A DNA stretch of 7,446 bases from UBA6022 sp035704495 (GTDB lineage: Bacteria > Patescibacteriota > Saccharimonadia > Saccharimonadales > Saccharimonadaceae). A model generated the notes under the pieces. The model did not search any database, was not told where the DNA came from, and saw only the letters and a program-made list of their open reading frames with translations. The stretch is from contig DASSWW010000021.1 of NCBI GenBank assembly GCA_035704495.1, positions 1 to 7,446 on the forward strand, written 5' to 3'. The translations under genes and the position numbers were made by a program. Positions 1 through 6,132 of this stretch are shown piece after piece; the first letter of the stretch is position 1, and each line of letters starts with the position of its first letter.

Positions 1-185
1 CCCCGTCGTTCTGGCAGCATAACATCTAGCAGAATCAGATCGTACGGTTTGTTACGCGCTGCGACCAAGCCGTCATTGCCATCAACCATCCAATCAACCG
101 TATAGCCGGCTTTGTGCAGGCTACGGACGTACATTTCACCGATAAAGCGGTCATCCTCGATACACAAAATTGTTTTAATTGCCAT
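1..185 (-). CDS. Response regulator, receiver domain (partial, N-terminal 61 codons)
   Basis: This is the amino-terminal part of a two-component response regulator; the gene runs off the left edge. The visible protein begins MAIKTILCIEDD and reaches LILLDVMLPE. The acidic pocket is E10-D11-D12 and the expected phosphoacceptor is D54 in the LLDVMLP motif, the standard layout of a CheY-like receiver domain. The output domain lies outside the window, so it cannot be said whether this is an OmpR-type DNA-binding regulator, the commonest partner of such kinases. The ATG lies 2 bases after the stop of the upstream histidine kinase, so the kinase is almost certainly its cognate phosphodonor and the two are co-transcribed. 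A Shine-Dalgarno AGGGGA within the last kinase codons, 5 bases before the ATG, supports this start. Confidence 0.93.
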   Translation of the reverse strand, partial: MAIKTILCIEDDRFIGEMYVRSLHKAGYTVDWMVDGNDGLVAARNKPYDLILLDVMLPERR

Positions 186-187
186 AA

Positions 188-1738
188 TTATCCCCTAAAC
201 ATCGCATGATTTTTAATCCAACTACCATCTTCTTTATTGATAATGCCTTCATTACTATTATCGTTTGCTTTTAATTTATCTGCAACCGTACTATAGATTG
301 GCAGACTGAACGTAAAGGTTGAACCTTCACCTTCGACACTTCGGACGCTAATTTTGCCGCCGTGTGATTCGACGATGGCTTTACTGATATACAAACCAAT
401 TCCCGTTCCCGAAACGGTTTCGCGCGAGCGGTGCGAACGATAAAATTTGTGGAACAAATTACTGACGACGTTGCCCGGCATACCGATGCCGTGATCTTCG
501 ACGGACGTCACTACAAAATCACCATCGACTTTGGCAGTAACGTTAACCGAACCACCCTCGTTGCTGTATTTTAGCGCGTTATCAATCAGATTAGAAAGTA
601 CTTCACTAGCACTGGCATTATCGGCGGCAATCGTTGGCAGGTCGTTTGGCAAATGAACCGATAGTGCACGACCCTGTGACGTCGCACGAAGTTTCATATC
701 GTCGCTAATCGTATCGTAAATATTGGCAATAGTATCTTCGGTCAGGTGGACTTTTAGGTGGCGGCGATCGTAGCGCGACGCGTTGAGGATGTTGTTGATA
801 TACCCACTAAGTCGGTTTGACGATACCACCAGCCGTTTTAGCAATTCGGCTTGATCCTCCTCTAATACTGGTCCGACTTCATCACCAAAAACGTCTAAGT
901 AGCCACGAATGACGGTAATCGGTCCACGAAGTTCGTGCGCGGCAAAGGCAATAAAATCGAGGTCATCATCGTCTGGCTGATAATCAGCGGTGCGGTCGAA
1001 TAGACTGATGACCACTTCAGCGACACTGCCTTTTTGGTATGATGCTGTGACGTCGTAGATTTTTCGATTTTCTTCGCCGGTGATTTTGTTTGGTACGCGT
1101 TTCCAGGTATGTTCGCTGTGCACGGCGTGTTGTTCGCAGTCTTTTAGCCACGCGTCTAAATTAAAATCATCCTCGAATAGCAAATCGATAACTGTCGCGC
1201 CATCGGTGTCGGTACGAACGGGCGCTTTTGGATTGGCATAGACGATATGTCTATAGGCATCCATAATGATAAACCCAGCGGCCGTGTTGTCGAGCGCTGA
1301 AGTAATGCTGTCTAATGGTAGGCCAGATTTGTCTGTCGATTCCTTTTGGCCAGAGTCACCGACGGCGAGTTTATAGATTAGCTGGAGTATCGGTTTGAAT
1401 CCGTCACGTTCAAAGTGTCTGGCATTAGGATTTGGTGGCGTAATAGTTGTCGGTTCGCCAGATACATGCGTCAACGCGCTGGTTAAATCTTTGAATGGCA
1501 ACATCAGCTGGGTGAATAAGACGACGTTAACGCCAATCGTCGTTGCCAGTACGGCAATTAATATAATCCAGAACTCGATTGTCGTCGATAATACTCCAGT
1601 TGCAATCAACGCCCCACCAGTGACGATAGTAACGGCAATTTGCATCAGAATGGTCATTAGGATTGCTCGCTTGCGAAAACGTGGCCAGTAATCACGCACC
1701 ATCACTGGATGCGGATTTTGAGATGGTGTTACCGCCAT
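188..1738 (-). CDS. Membrane sensor histidine kinase (two TM, PAS-like, HisKA, HATPase_c)
   Basis: A 516-residue sensor kinase that should autophosphorylate on histidine and pass the phosphate to the regulator encoded directly downstream. In order: two hydrophobic segments (about 26-50 and 55-80) joined by only a few residues, a linker, a PAS-like domain (about 141-250, with GFIIMDAYRHIVYANP), the HisKA dimerisation helix with H268 in FAAHELRGP, and the ATPase domain. The ATPase shows an N box (N383 and N387 in NLIDNALKYS), a G1 box (D415-H-G-I-G419), an F box (LFHKFYRS) and a G2 box (GTGIGL, 444-449). All catalytic motifs are intact. With almost no extracytoplasmic loop, it probably senses within the membrane or through the PAS domain. 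A tail of about 35 residues follows the ATPase domain. The start overlaps the end of the DUF3048 gene by 10 bases and has GGGAG 6 bases upstream. The signal is unknown. Confidence 0.96.
   Translation of the reverse strand: MAVTPSQNPHPVMVRDYWPRFRKRAILMTILMQIAVTIVTGGALIATGVLSTTIEFWIILIAVLATTIGVNVVLFTQLMLPFKDLTSALTHVSGEPTTITPPNPNARHFERDGFKPILQLIYKLAVGDSGQKESTDKSGLPLDSITSALDNTAAGFIIMDAYRHIVYANPKAPVRTDTDGATVIDLLFEDDFNLDAWLKDCEQHAVHSEHTWKRVPNKITGEENRKIYDVTASYQKGSVAEVVISLFDRTADYQPDDDDLDFIAFAAHELRGPITVIRGYLDVFGDEVGPVLEEDQAELLKRLVVSSNRLSGYINNILNASRYDRRHLKVHLTEDTIANIYDTISDDMKLRATSQGRALSVHLPNDLPTIAADNASASEVLSNLIDNALKYSNEGGSVNVTAKVDGDFVVTSVEDHGIGMPGNVVSNLFHKFYRSHRSRETVSGTGIGLYISKAIVESHGGKISVRSVEGEGSTFTFSLPIYSTVADKLKANDNSNEGIINKEDGSWIKNHAMFRG
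191..196 (-). promoter_or_regulatory. Ribosome binding site of the response regulator
   Basis: AGGGGA on the minus strand lies 5 bases before the regulator ATG and inside the final codons of the kinase. It fixes the regulator start and shows that this internal operon gene uses Shine-Dalgarno initiation, unlike three of the transcription-leading genes here. Confidence 0.75.
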
Positions 1739-2820
1739 GAGACGCTCCCGCTGCCGTTTGGTACGGCGGTAATCCAGGTCTGACCACGAACAAGCGACAC
1801 TTCTTCACCTGATTTATCAGTAAAATGAAGCTGACTTTTGCGGTTTGCTTTACGCCAGGTTACCGTTTTGGCAGTTCCGTTTTGGAAAATAATCGCTTCG
1901 CCTTTGCCGCTGGTCGTAATTTTTTCGCGGTAGCCGTCTTGCATTACACGTTGCATGTTGACTTTTAATGCGATGACGACAGACGGTGTAATTTGGCCTT
2001 TTTCGCGGTCAAGATGAGGGGCGCCACCCTGAGAGCGGGCATAATGATTTTTCTTTTTACTATATTTATAGGTGCTGTTGTAGGTTGGGCTGCTGACATT
2101 GATGGTAATACTGGTTGCCTTTGGCGTTTTGCTGACCTTGCCGTCTACGCGTGGGAAGCCGTCAAAGGTTGATTTTGTGTAGCCTTTGGCTTTGTTAAGC
2201 GCGTCGATTTTTGCAAAGTTGGTGTAGACGTTGTGAGGTGCGTAGCGATCAGTTGCCCGCCAGTACGTGCCTGGATTAAAAAATTGATCAATGTCACGGT
2301 AGGTGCTTTTGCGTATTTCTGTTAATGCGGCGGCACTACCACCGACATGGGCGACGCTGGCGTTATACGGGGCTAGCCAATCGACATAATACATGCGCAA
2401 GCTTCGGACAGGGCCGATAAGTTTCGGTTTTTCTTGCTGATACAGTGCTAAAAAGCGTGTAATTCCGCCTTCGGCGATGGCTTCATAGACAACACCCGAT
2501 TGTTTTAGACCAGATTGAGGTCGAGCGTCGGGGCTGTTTTCTAGCATGATAGCAGTGACGGCTTGTTTGGTCGCTGCTTCGTTTTTGACCGGTATACCCG
2601 TTAGCGGTGAATAATATTCTTTAGGTGGTTCTGGTTTTGGATCGGGTTTTATAGGTATGTATGTACTTTTTATAGGTGTCTGGCTGACTACCACGAACGC
2701 GATACCACTGGCGATAAGAATCAGACCGGCGCCTATAATCAGATAGGTTTTCGTCGTATGAGCGCGCATCCAAGTGCAAAGTCTGCGACGTAGCGGTATT
2801 TTTTTAGTCTCTTGGTTCAT
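1729..2820 (-). CDS. Membrane-anchored DUF3048 (YerB-like) protein
   Basis: A 363-residue protein with a basic cytoplasmic start (about 1-25), one transmembrane segment (about 26-46), a Pro/Lys linker (about 56-69) and an exported domain. The exported part carries motifs I recognise as DUF3048, the family of the Bacillus lipoprotein YerB: SPLTG (71-75), MLEN (92-95), ARPQSGL (99-105), VVYEAIAEGGITRFLALY (110-127), GPVRSLR (136-142) and HVGGS (158-162). The C-terminal section (about 307-354, ending near GQTWITAVP) fits the DUF3048 C-terminal domain. The family's biochemical role is not established, though its location points to the envelope. Unlike YerB, this copy has no obvious lipobox cysteine after the hydrophobic segment, so it is probably a membrane-anchored protein. 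It heads the kinase-regulator unit and may be a partner or target of that system (inference). There is no Shine-Dalgarno before the ATG, only a -10 box 10 bases upstream. Confidence 0.9.
   Translation of the reverse strand: MNQETKKIPLRRRLCTWMRAHTTKTYLIIGAGLILIASGIAFVVVSQTPIKSTYIPIKPDPKPEPPKEYYSPLTGIPVKNEAATKQAVTAIMLENSPDARPQSGLKQSGVVYEAIAEGGITRFLALYQQEKPKLIGPVRSLRMYYVDWLAPYNASVAHVGGSAAALTEIRKSTYRDIDQFFNPGTYWRATDRYAPHNVYTNFAKIDALNKAKGYTKSTFDGFPRVDGKVSKTPKATSITINVSSPTYNSTYKYSKKKNHYARSQGGAPHLDREKGQITPSVVIALKVNMQRVMQDGYREKITTSGKGEAIIFQNGTAKTVTWRKANRKSQLHFTDKSGEEVSLVRGQTWITAVPNGSGSVSWR
1745..1749 (-). promoter_or_regulatory. Ribosome binding site of the histidine kinase
   Basis: GGGAG on the minus strand, 6 bases before the kinase ATG, lies inside the last codons of the DUF3048 gene. 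Together with the 10-base gene overlap it supports translation of the kinase coupled to the upstream gene, and it favours this ATG over the internal Met13. Confidence 0.65.
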
Positions 2821-2830
2821 GCTAGTGGTT

Positions 2831-2839
2831 ATTATAACA
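2831..2839 (-). promoter_or_regulatory. Extended -10 promoter of the DUF3048-kinase-regulator unit
   Basis: The minus strand reads TGTTATAAT, a perfect TATAAT with the TGN extension. No good -35 hexamer sits at 16-18 bases spacing (TCTTAA at 17), which is common for extended -10 promoters. Only 10 bases separate TATAAT from the ATG of the DUF3048 gene, so a transcript starting about 7 bases downstream would have a leader of about 3-4 bases. The core is part of a 13-base stretch repeated exactly in front of gltX. Confidence 0.7.
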
Positions 2840-2888
2840 GAAAAATTCGTTTATTAAGATGTAAAGTGGACGTTTTATGACGTGCTAT

Positions 2889-3518
2889 TTAGCCAGTCTT
2901 GTGGCCGCGCCAGACCATGAGTTTGTGCGCTTCTTTTACCTCATCAGGAATGGCATGATGCGATTGGTAACCTTTTTTGGCATATTTTTCCATACGGCTA
3001 AAATCACCAAGCGTCCTGCGAATCGCTTCGCCTCGTCCATGTTTTACAGAATATTCGACCAACGATATCATTTCGTGACGTGTTACAAATTTTGGTTGCG
3101 GAGATGGCCACTGGGCTTCGGCAGTTGCCAAAAAACGACGTGACATATAGGGTTTGTGCACCAGAATAACAGATTGAGGAGTAATACCTTTGTTTTGTAA
3201 TAGCGCCGCTGATAGCACTATGTTTTCCCCGGTGTTCGTCGCATCGTGTTCGCGCAAAATAGCAGATTCTGGCACGCCTGCCTGCCGCGCGACGCCTGCT
3301 AACAGGTCCGCTTCGGACATATCCATATCAGCTTGTTGATAACCCGAAAAAACGATGAGCGGCGCAAAACCAGTCAGGTACAAGTCGGCGGCATAACGTG
3401 CAACACCGGTATCTTTGCAGCCACCAACAATAATTGCATCGGCGTGTTGCAACGGGCTTTCAAAAGACATAAAATCCCAAATAATTTTTAGTAGCTGATC
3501 GTCAGATCGTTTGTCCAT
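2889..3518 (-). CDS. YdcF-like DUF218 family protein
   Basis: A 209-residue protein of the DUF218/YdcF (SanA-YdcF) family. Supporting motifs are ADAIIVGG (26-33, the first strand and glycine loop), IVFSGY (55-60), TNTGEN (94-99, the family's most recognisable motif) and VILVHKPYMSRR (117-128, matching the hydrophobic-strand then HxxRR region). There is no signal peptide or transmembrane segment, so it resembles soluble E. coli YdcF more than the membrane-anchored SanA/ElyC members. YdcF has been reported to bind S-adenosylmethionine, but the cellular function is unknown and I would not assign an activity. The ATG follows the gltX stop with no intervening base (TAG then ATG) and has no evident Shine-Dalgarno, so it is probably translated by coupling or reinitiation from gltX. 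No hairpin-plus-T terminator is visible after its stop. Confidence 0.87.
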   Translation of the reverse strand: MDKRSDDQLLKIIWDFMSFESPLQHADAIIVGGCKDTGVARYAADLYLTGFAPLIVFSGYQQADMDMSEADLLAGVARQAGVPESAILREHDATNTGENIVLSAALLQNKGITPQSVILVHKPYMSRRFLATAEAQWPSPQPKFVTRHEMISLVEYSVKHGRGEAIRRTLGDFSRMEKYAKKGYQSHHAIPDEVKEAHKLMVWRGHKTG

Positions 3519-4988
3519 CTAGCTACTGGTTGCCGTTTCGATAGCTTTTTGCAAACGATCAATCGTTGTTTGTTGGCCAAGCGTTGCCAACGTGTCGTTC
3601 AGTGCGGGGCTAAACGGTGCCCAGCTAACTGCCAGGCGGATGATACTAAACAGCACGCCAGGTTTTTGTCCGGTTGTATCGAGTAGTTTGTTTAACGTCG
3701 TTTGTAACGAATTAGCGTCAAAATCACTTGCCTGCAAGGCAGTAATGGTCTGATGTAGCATGTCGGTCAGGTCGGCGCGGCTGTATTTTTTTAGTTGTTT
3801 ATTATCGCTGACCATCATCCAGTGTGGGGTTGGTTCATCGAAAAAGTAATCACTCAGAATTGATAAATCAGTCAATGTTTTCATTCGGTCTTGGACAAGC
3901 GCCAGGATCTGTTTTTTGTGTTCGGCCGTGGCGTTTGCTGCACTTTGTGGCCAAAATTCGGTCACGCGTTCAAACAAATCATCGAGAGTTAATCGGCGAA
4001 TCCATTGGCCGTTTAGCCACAATAATCGCTGTTCATCAAAACGAGCACCGCTGCGCTGAACGCGATCAAGGCTGAATTTTTTGATCAATTCATCGCGCGA
4101 AAATATTTCCTGTTCGGTGCCGTCGTTCCAGCCCATACTTGCGATAAAGTTAACTAATGCTTCTGCGACGTAACCATCTTTTAAGTAGTCTAAAACGTCT
4201 TTGGCGCCGTCGCGTTTGCCTAATTTTTTATTACCCGATTCCGCCATGATATGTGGCATCGTCGCGAACGTCGGAGGTGTTAGCTGCAACGCTTCGTATA
4301 AATTTAGATAGTTTGGCTGACTAGAGATAAACTCTTGGCCGCGAATGATATGGCTGATGTGCATTTCGGCGTCGTCAACAATGTGGGCAAAATTATAGGT
4401 AGGAAAACCATCAGACTTAATCAAGATAAAATCATCAATAACTTCTGGTCCAGTGTGCAAATCACCCATGACTTCGTCGTGCCACGAATATTCTTTTGGA
4501 TCCGATTTAAAACGTAGTGGTGTTGTGCCATCCCAGGCTGGCGGTTGTTCGGGGCGATGATGCCGATACAAAAAAGCTTTCTTTTCGTTTTTGGCTTGGT
4601 CTCTAAAAGCTTGAATTTCGTCGGCCGTATATGGATCAGCATAGGCTCGCCCGCTATCGATTAATTTTTGTGCCCATTGTTTGTAAATTTCCAAACGACT
4701 ACTTTGCCGATATGGTCCGTATGGCCCGTTAATATCTGGCCCTTCGTCGTATTGCATGCCAAGTGCTCGCAAACTGGTCATCAAATGTTCGGCCGAACCC
4801 TCCACTTCCCTTTTTTGATCGGTGTCTTCTAGGCGTAGGACAAATTGTCCGCCATCCTGTCGGGCGAGTAACCAGGCAAATAAAGCAGTTCGCACCCCAC
4901 CAACATGCAAAAAACCAGTCGGACTGGGGGCGAAACGAGTACGTACTGGAAGATGGTTGCTGGCAGGTGGTGTGTGGTGAGTTGTCAT
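3519..4988 (-). CDS. gltX: Glutamyl-tRNA synthetase
   Basis: A 489-residue class I aminoacyl-tRNA synthetase that charges tRNA-Glu with glutamate in the cytoplasm. The N-terminal catalytic signature is clear: RFAPSPTGFLHVGG with HVGG (28-31) as the HIGH motif, then RTALFAW, LRLEDTD (51-57) and a downstream IIRGQEF (214-220). The second signature, normally KMSKS or KLSKR, reads KLGKR (255-259) and is followed by DGAKDVLDY. The C-terminal anticodon-binding region runs from about 340 to the end (QKPGVLFSIIRLAVS at 441-455), and the length is normal for bacterial GluRS. Whether it is discriminating, or also misacylates tRNA-Gln for GatCAB, cannot be decided from this window. The only plausible start is the ATG that places 15 residues before the VRTRFAPSP core. 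It lacks a Shine-Dalgarno and lies 12 bases after a -10 box. Confidence 0.97.
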   Translation of the reverse strand: MTTHHTPPASNHLPVRTRFAPSPTGFLHVGGVRTALFAWLLARQDGGQFVLRLEDTDQKREVEGSAEHLMTSLRALGMQYDEGPDINGPYGPYRQSSRLEIYKQWAQKLIDSGRAYADPYTADEIQAFRDQAKNEKKAFLYRHHRPEQPPAWDGTTPLRFKSDPKEYSWHDEVMGDLHTGPEVIDDFILIKSDGFPTYNFAHIVDDAEMHISHIIRGQEFISSQPNYLNLYEALQLTPPTFATMPHIMAESGNKKLGKRDGAKDVLDYLKDGYVAEALVNFIASMGWNDGTEQEIFSRDELIKKFSLDRVQRSGARFDEQRLLWLNGQWIRRLTLDDLFERVTEFWPQSAANATAEHKKQILALVQDRMKTLTDLSILSDYFFDEPTPHWMMVSDNKQLKKYSRADLTDMLHQTITALQASDFDANSLQTTLNKLLDTTGQKPGVLFSIIRLAVSWAPFSPALNDTLATLGQQTTIDRLQKAIETATSS

Positions 4989-5000
4989 AGAGTACGTATT

Positions 5001-5009
5001 ATTATAACA
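5001..5009 (-). promoter_or_regulatory. Extended -10 promoter of gltX
   Basis: The minus strand reads TGTTATAAT in the 41-bp gap between the DUF4367-like gene and gltX. TATAAT ends 12 bases before the gltX ATG, giving a predicted leader of about 5 bases with no room for a Shine-Dalgarno. The matching -35 region would fall in the 3' end of the upstream gene and is poor (CCTTCG at 17-base spacing). Bases 4999-5011 are identical to 2829-2841 in front of the DUF3048 gene. Confidence 0.7.
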
Positions 5010-5029
5010 GATGAAGGGTTCGACGAAGG

Positions 5030-5986
5030 CTACATACTAGTTGCGATAGCAAGAATTTGGCTACTCGATAGCGGTGCGTTGCCCTCGATTGTGTAGCGGA
5101 CGCCGTCGTTTACCCACGCGGCGTTATTGTCAAAAACGTATACAGTCAAGCCTTGTTCGTTGTAGGGTACGTAGCCGCCGTCAGAGCTTGGTTCGACATA
5201 CTTTGCCAACAACGCGCTCGAATCCCAACCGCTTTTTTCTTGTTTGACGGTAAAGTTTTGCGATCCGCCGTTGGCAGTAAACTTCATACTTACCCAACCG
5301 TCATTATAGGCGACAGGCCCATCGACACGATAACCGTCGGGGTGATAACCAGGATAGGTTGCGTCAAATCCAGCCTGCGCTGCGGCAACGCGAACGGACA
5401 AGTTAGGCATATTTAGATAGGTAAAGTACCCTGCTAGCATCATCAGCGCCAGGCTGGCCGAGGCGATGCTCATCGCGCGCGTTCGTTTTTTGCCAGATTG
5501 TTTTACCTGTTTTACTTTTGCGTTGTGGCGCGGTGCTTTATCTAGCGCTTCGGCGATTGCTTCTTGTTTAATGACTTGTGATGGTTTTGGTGCATGAGTT
5601 GATTTTTCAACAGCTACAGTAGTTGGTTTTGGCACAGCATGTGTTTTTTGTTGAGCACGAACCACAAGTGGATGACTGATTGGTCCGATATCCATACTAC
5701 GCGGCGACTGCTTTGCACCAATGGGATGAGGAGCAAACTTTTTGATTGCAGGATTTTTTTGGACAACAGGGCGATCAATCTGTTTCGCAGTTGATGTCGT
5801 TTGTTTTACAATGGTACGATTCAGGGTAGCTGATTTTTGTGTCGCATGGTGGACATGCTGAGAATGTCGGGCGATCGGCGTGGTAGTCCGTGGGGCTATC
5901 GATTGAGAATGAGTCGCTTTTTGCAATGGCAGTCCGGTCAGGGCATCATAAATAACGCCGTTGATTGTTACTGTTTGCTGACTCAT
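5030..5986 (-). CDS. Single-pass membrane protein with DUF4367-like external domain
   Basis: A 318-residue protein in three parts. Residues 1-170 are a long polar, basic, low-complexity region rich in Lys, Thr, Gln, His and Pro; it opens with TINGVIYDALTGLPL (7-21), a tag I associate with Saccharibacteria proteins. KKRTR (166-170) then precedes one transmembrane segment (about 171-191), so the positive-inside rule puts the N-terminal tail in the cytoplasm. Residues about 195-318 form an exported domain (GYHPDGYRV, then AAWVNDGVRYTIEG and QILAIATSM near the end) that resembles DUF4367, a domain found outside the membrane in Firmicutes proteins, some of them anti-sigma factors. The function is unknown; an envelope-sensing or structural role is a guess. 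The start is supported by AGGGGG 10 bases upstream. The next gene, gltX, has its own promoter in the 41-bp gap. Confidence 0.85.
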   Translation of the reverse strand: MSQQTVTINGVIYDALTGLPLQKATHSQSIAPRTTTPIARHSQHVHHATQKSATLNRTIVKQTTSTAKQIDRPVVQKNPAIKKFAPHPIGAKQSPRSMDIGPISHPLVVRAQQKTHAVPKPTTVAVEKSTHAPKPSQVIKQEAIAEALDKAPRHNAKVKQVKQSGKKRTRAMSIASASLALMMLAGYFTYLNMPNLSVRVAAAQAGFDATYPGYHPDGYRVDGPVAYNDGWVSMKFTANGGSQNFTVKQEKSGWDSSALLAKYVEPSSDGGYVPYNEQGLTVYVFDNNAAWVNDGVRYTIEGNAPLSSSQILAIATSM

Positions 5987-5996
5987 TTTGATTTAT

Positions 5997-6002
5997 CCCC
6001 CT
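5997..6002 (-). promoter_or_regulatory. Ribosome binding site of the DUF4367-like gene
   Basis: AGGGGG on the minus strand, 10 bases before the ATG at 5986. The spacing is slightly long but usable. This is the only transcription-leading gene in the window with a clear Shine-Dalgarno, and the only one whose nearest -10 box is far from the ATG. Confidence 0.65.
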
Positions 6003-6007
6003 ATTGT

Positions 6008-6055
6008 GTTGCAGTTGAGGCGAGTATCTACCATCTGCTCGCTTCGCCTTGCAAC
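6008..6055 (-). repeat. Bulged inverted repeat (hairpin) in the DUF4367-like gene leader
   Basis: GTTGCA (6008-6013) and AGGCGA (6018-6023) are perfectly complementary to TGCAAC (6050-6055) and TCGCCT (6044-6049), giving 12 base pairs with a 4-base bulge on one side and a 20-base loop. GCGAG (6020-6024) can instead pair with CTCGC (6038-6042), an exclusive alternative. On the minus strand the element sits between the predicted transcription start (near 6075) and the Shine-Dalgarno (5997-6002). No T-run follows, so it does not look like an intrinsic terminator. It could be an RNA regulatory structure or a DNA operator. Confidence 0.5.
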
Positions 6056-6081
6056 TCGATTGTTATTAATATAGTAGATAA

Positions 6082-6112
6082 ATTATAACGATTATGCAAT
6101 AGTTTCACTCAA
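6082..6112 (-). promoter_or_regulatory. Candidate promoter of the DUF4367-like gene
   Basis: The minus strand has a perfect TATAAT (6087 down to 6082). The preceding bases are CGT rather than TGN. A TTGAGT hexamer (6112 to 6107) lies at 19-base spacing, matching four of six -35 positions at a longer than ideal distance. A start near 6075 would leave a leader of about 90 bases containing the inverted repeat and the Shine-Dalgarno. Confidence 0.5.
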
Positions 6113-6115
6113 TGT

Positions 6116-6124
6116 TGATATAAT
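6116..6124 (+). promoter_or_regulatory. Extended -10 promoter of the PEGA gene, leaderless
   Basis: TGATATAAT is a perfect extended -10 box. TATAAT ends 8 bases before the ATG at 6133, so transcription would begin at or within a few bases of the start codon. No Shine-Dalgarno is present and the triplet just before the ATG is an in-frame TAG. The -35 position (6096-6101, GCAATA) is poor. An 8-bp palindrome ATAGCTAT (6123-6130) overlaps the box and the start site and could be an operator, although it is short. Confidence 0.72.
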
Positions 6125-6132
6125 AGCTATAG

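Larger units (their letters stand above)
5987..6132. other. Divergent intergenic region between the DUF4367-like and PEGA genes
   Basis: A 146-bp AT-rich spacer, the longest non-coding stretch in the window. It holds back-to-back promoters whose upstream regions interleave: the plus-strand -10 at 6119-6124 needs about 6096-6101 for its -35 position, while the minus-strand promoter spans 6082-6112. The half nearer the DUF4367-like gene carries the inverted repeat and the Shine-Dalgarno. I recognise no known riboswitch. Confidence 0.7.

Noticed and set aside
1395..1691. Plus-strand ORF of 98 codons
   Set aside because: It lies entirely antisense to the well-supported histidine kinase, has no recognisable domain and no good ribosome binding site. 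It is a shadow of the membrane and linker region.
2842..2888. Possible terminator after the YdcF-like gene (ACGT CATAAA ACGT and a later T-run on the minus strand)
   Set aside because: The stem is only 4 bp and is not followed directly by the T-run, so it does not make a credible intrinsic terminator.
2877..3143. Plus-strand ORF of 88 codons
   Set aside because: It is antisense to the YdcF-like gene and has no domain signature.
4421..4642. Minus-strand ORF of 73 codons inside gltX
   Set aside because: It is an alternative frame of a strongly conserved synthetase core with no independent signals.
5011..5029. Short palindrome TTCGACGAA and direct repeat GAAGG between the DUF4367-like gene and gltX
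   Set aside because: Too short to call as a terminator or operator; consistent with chance.
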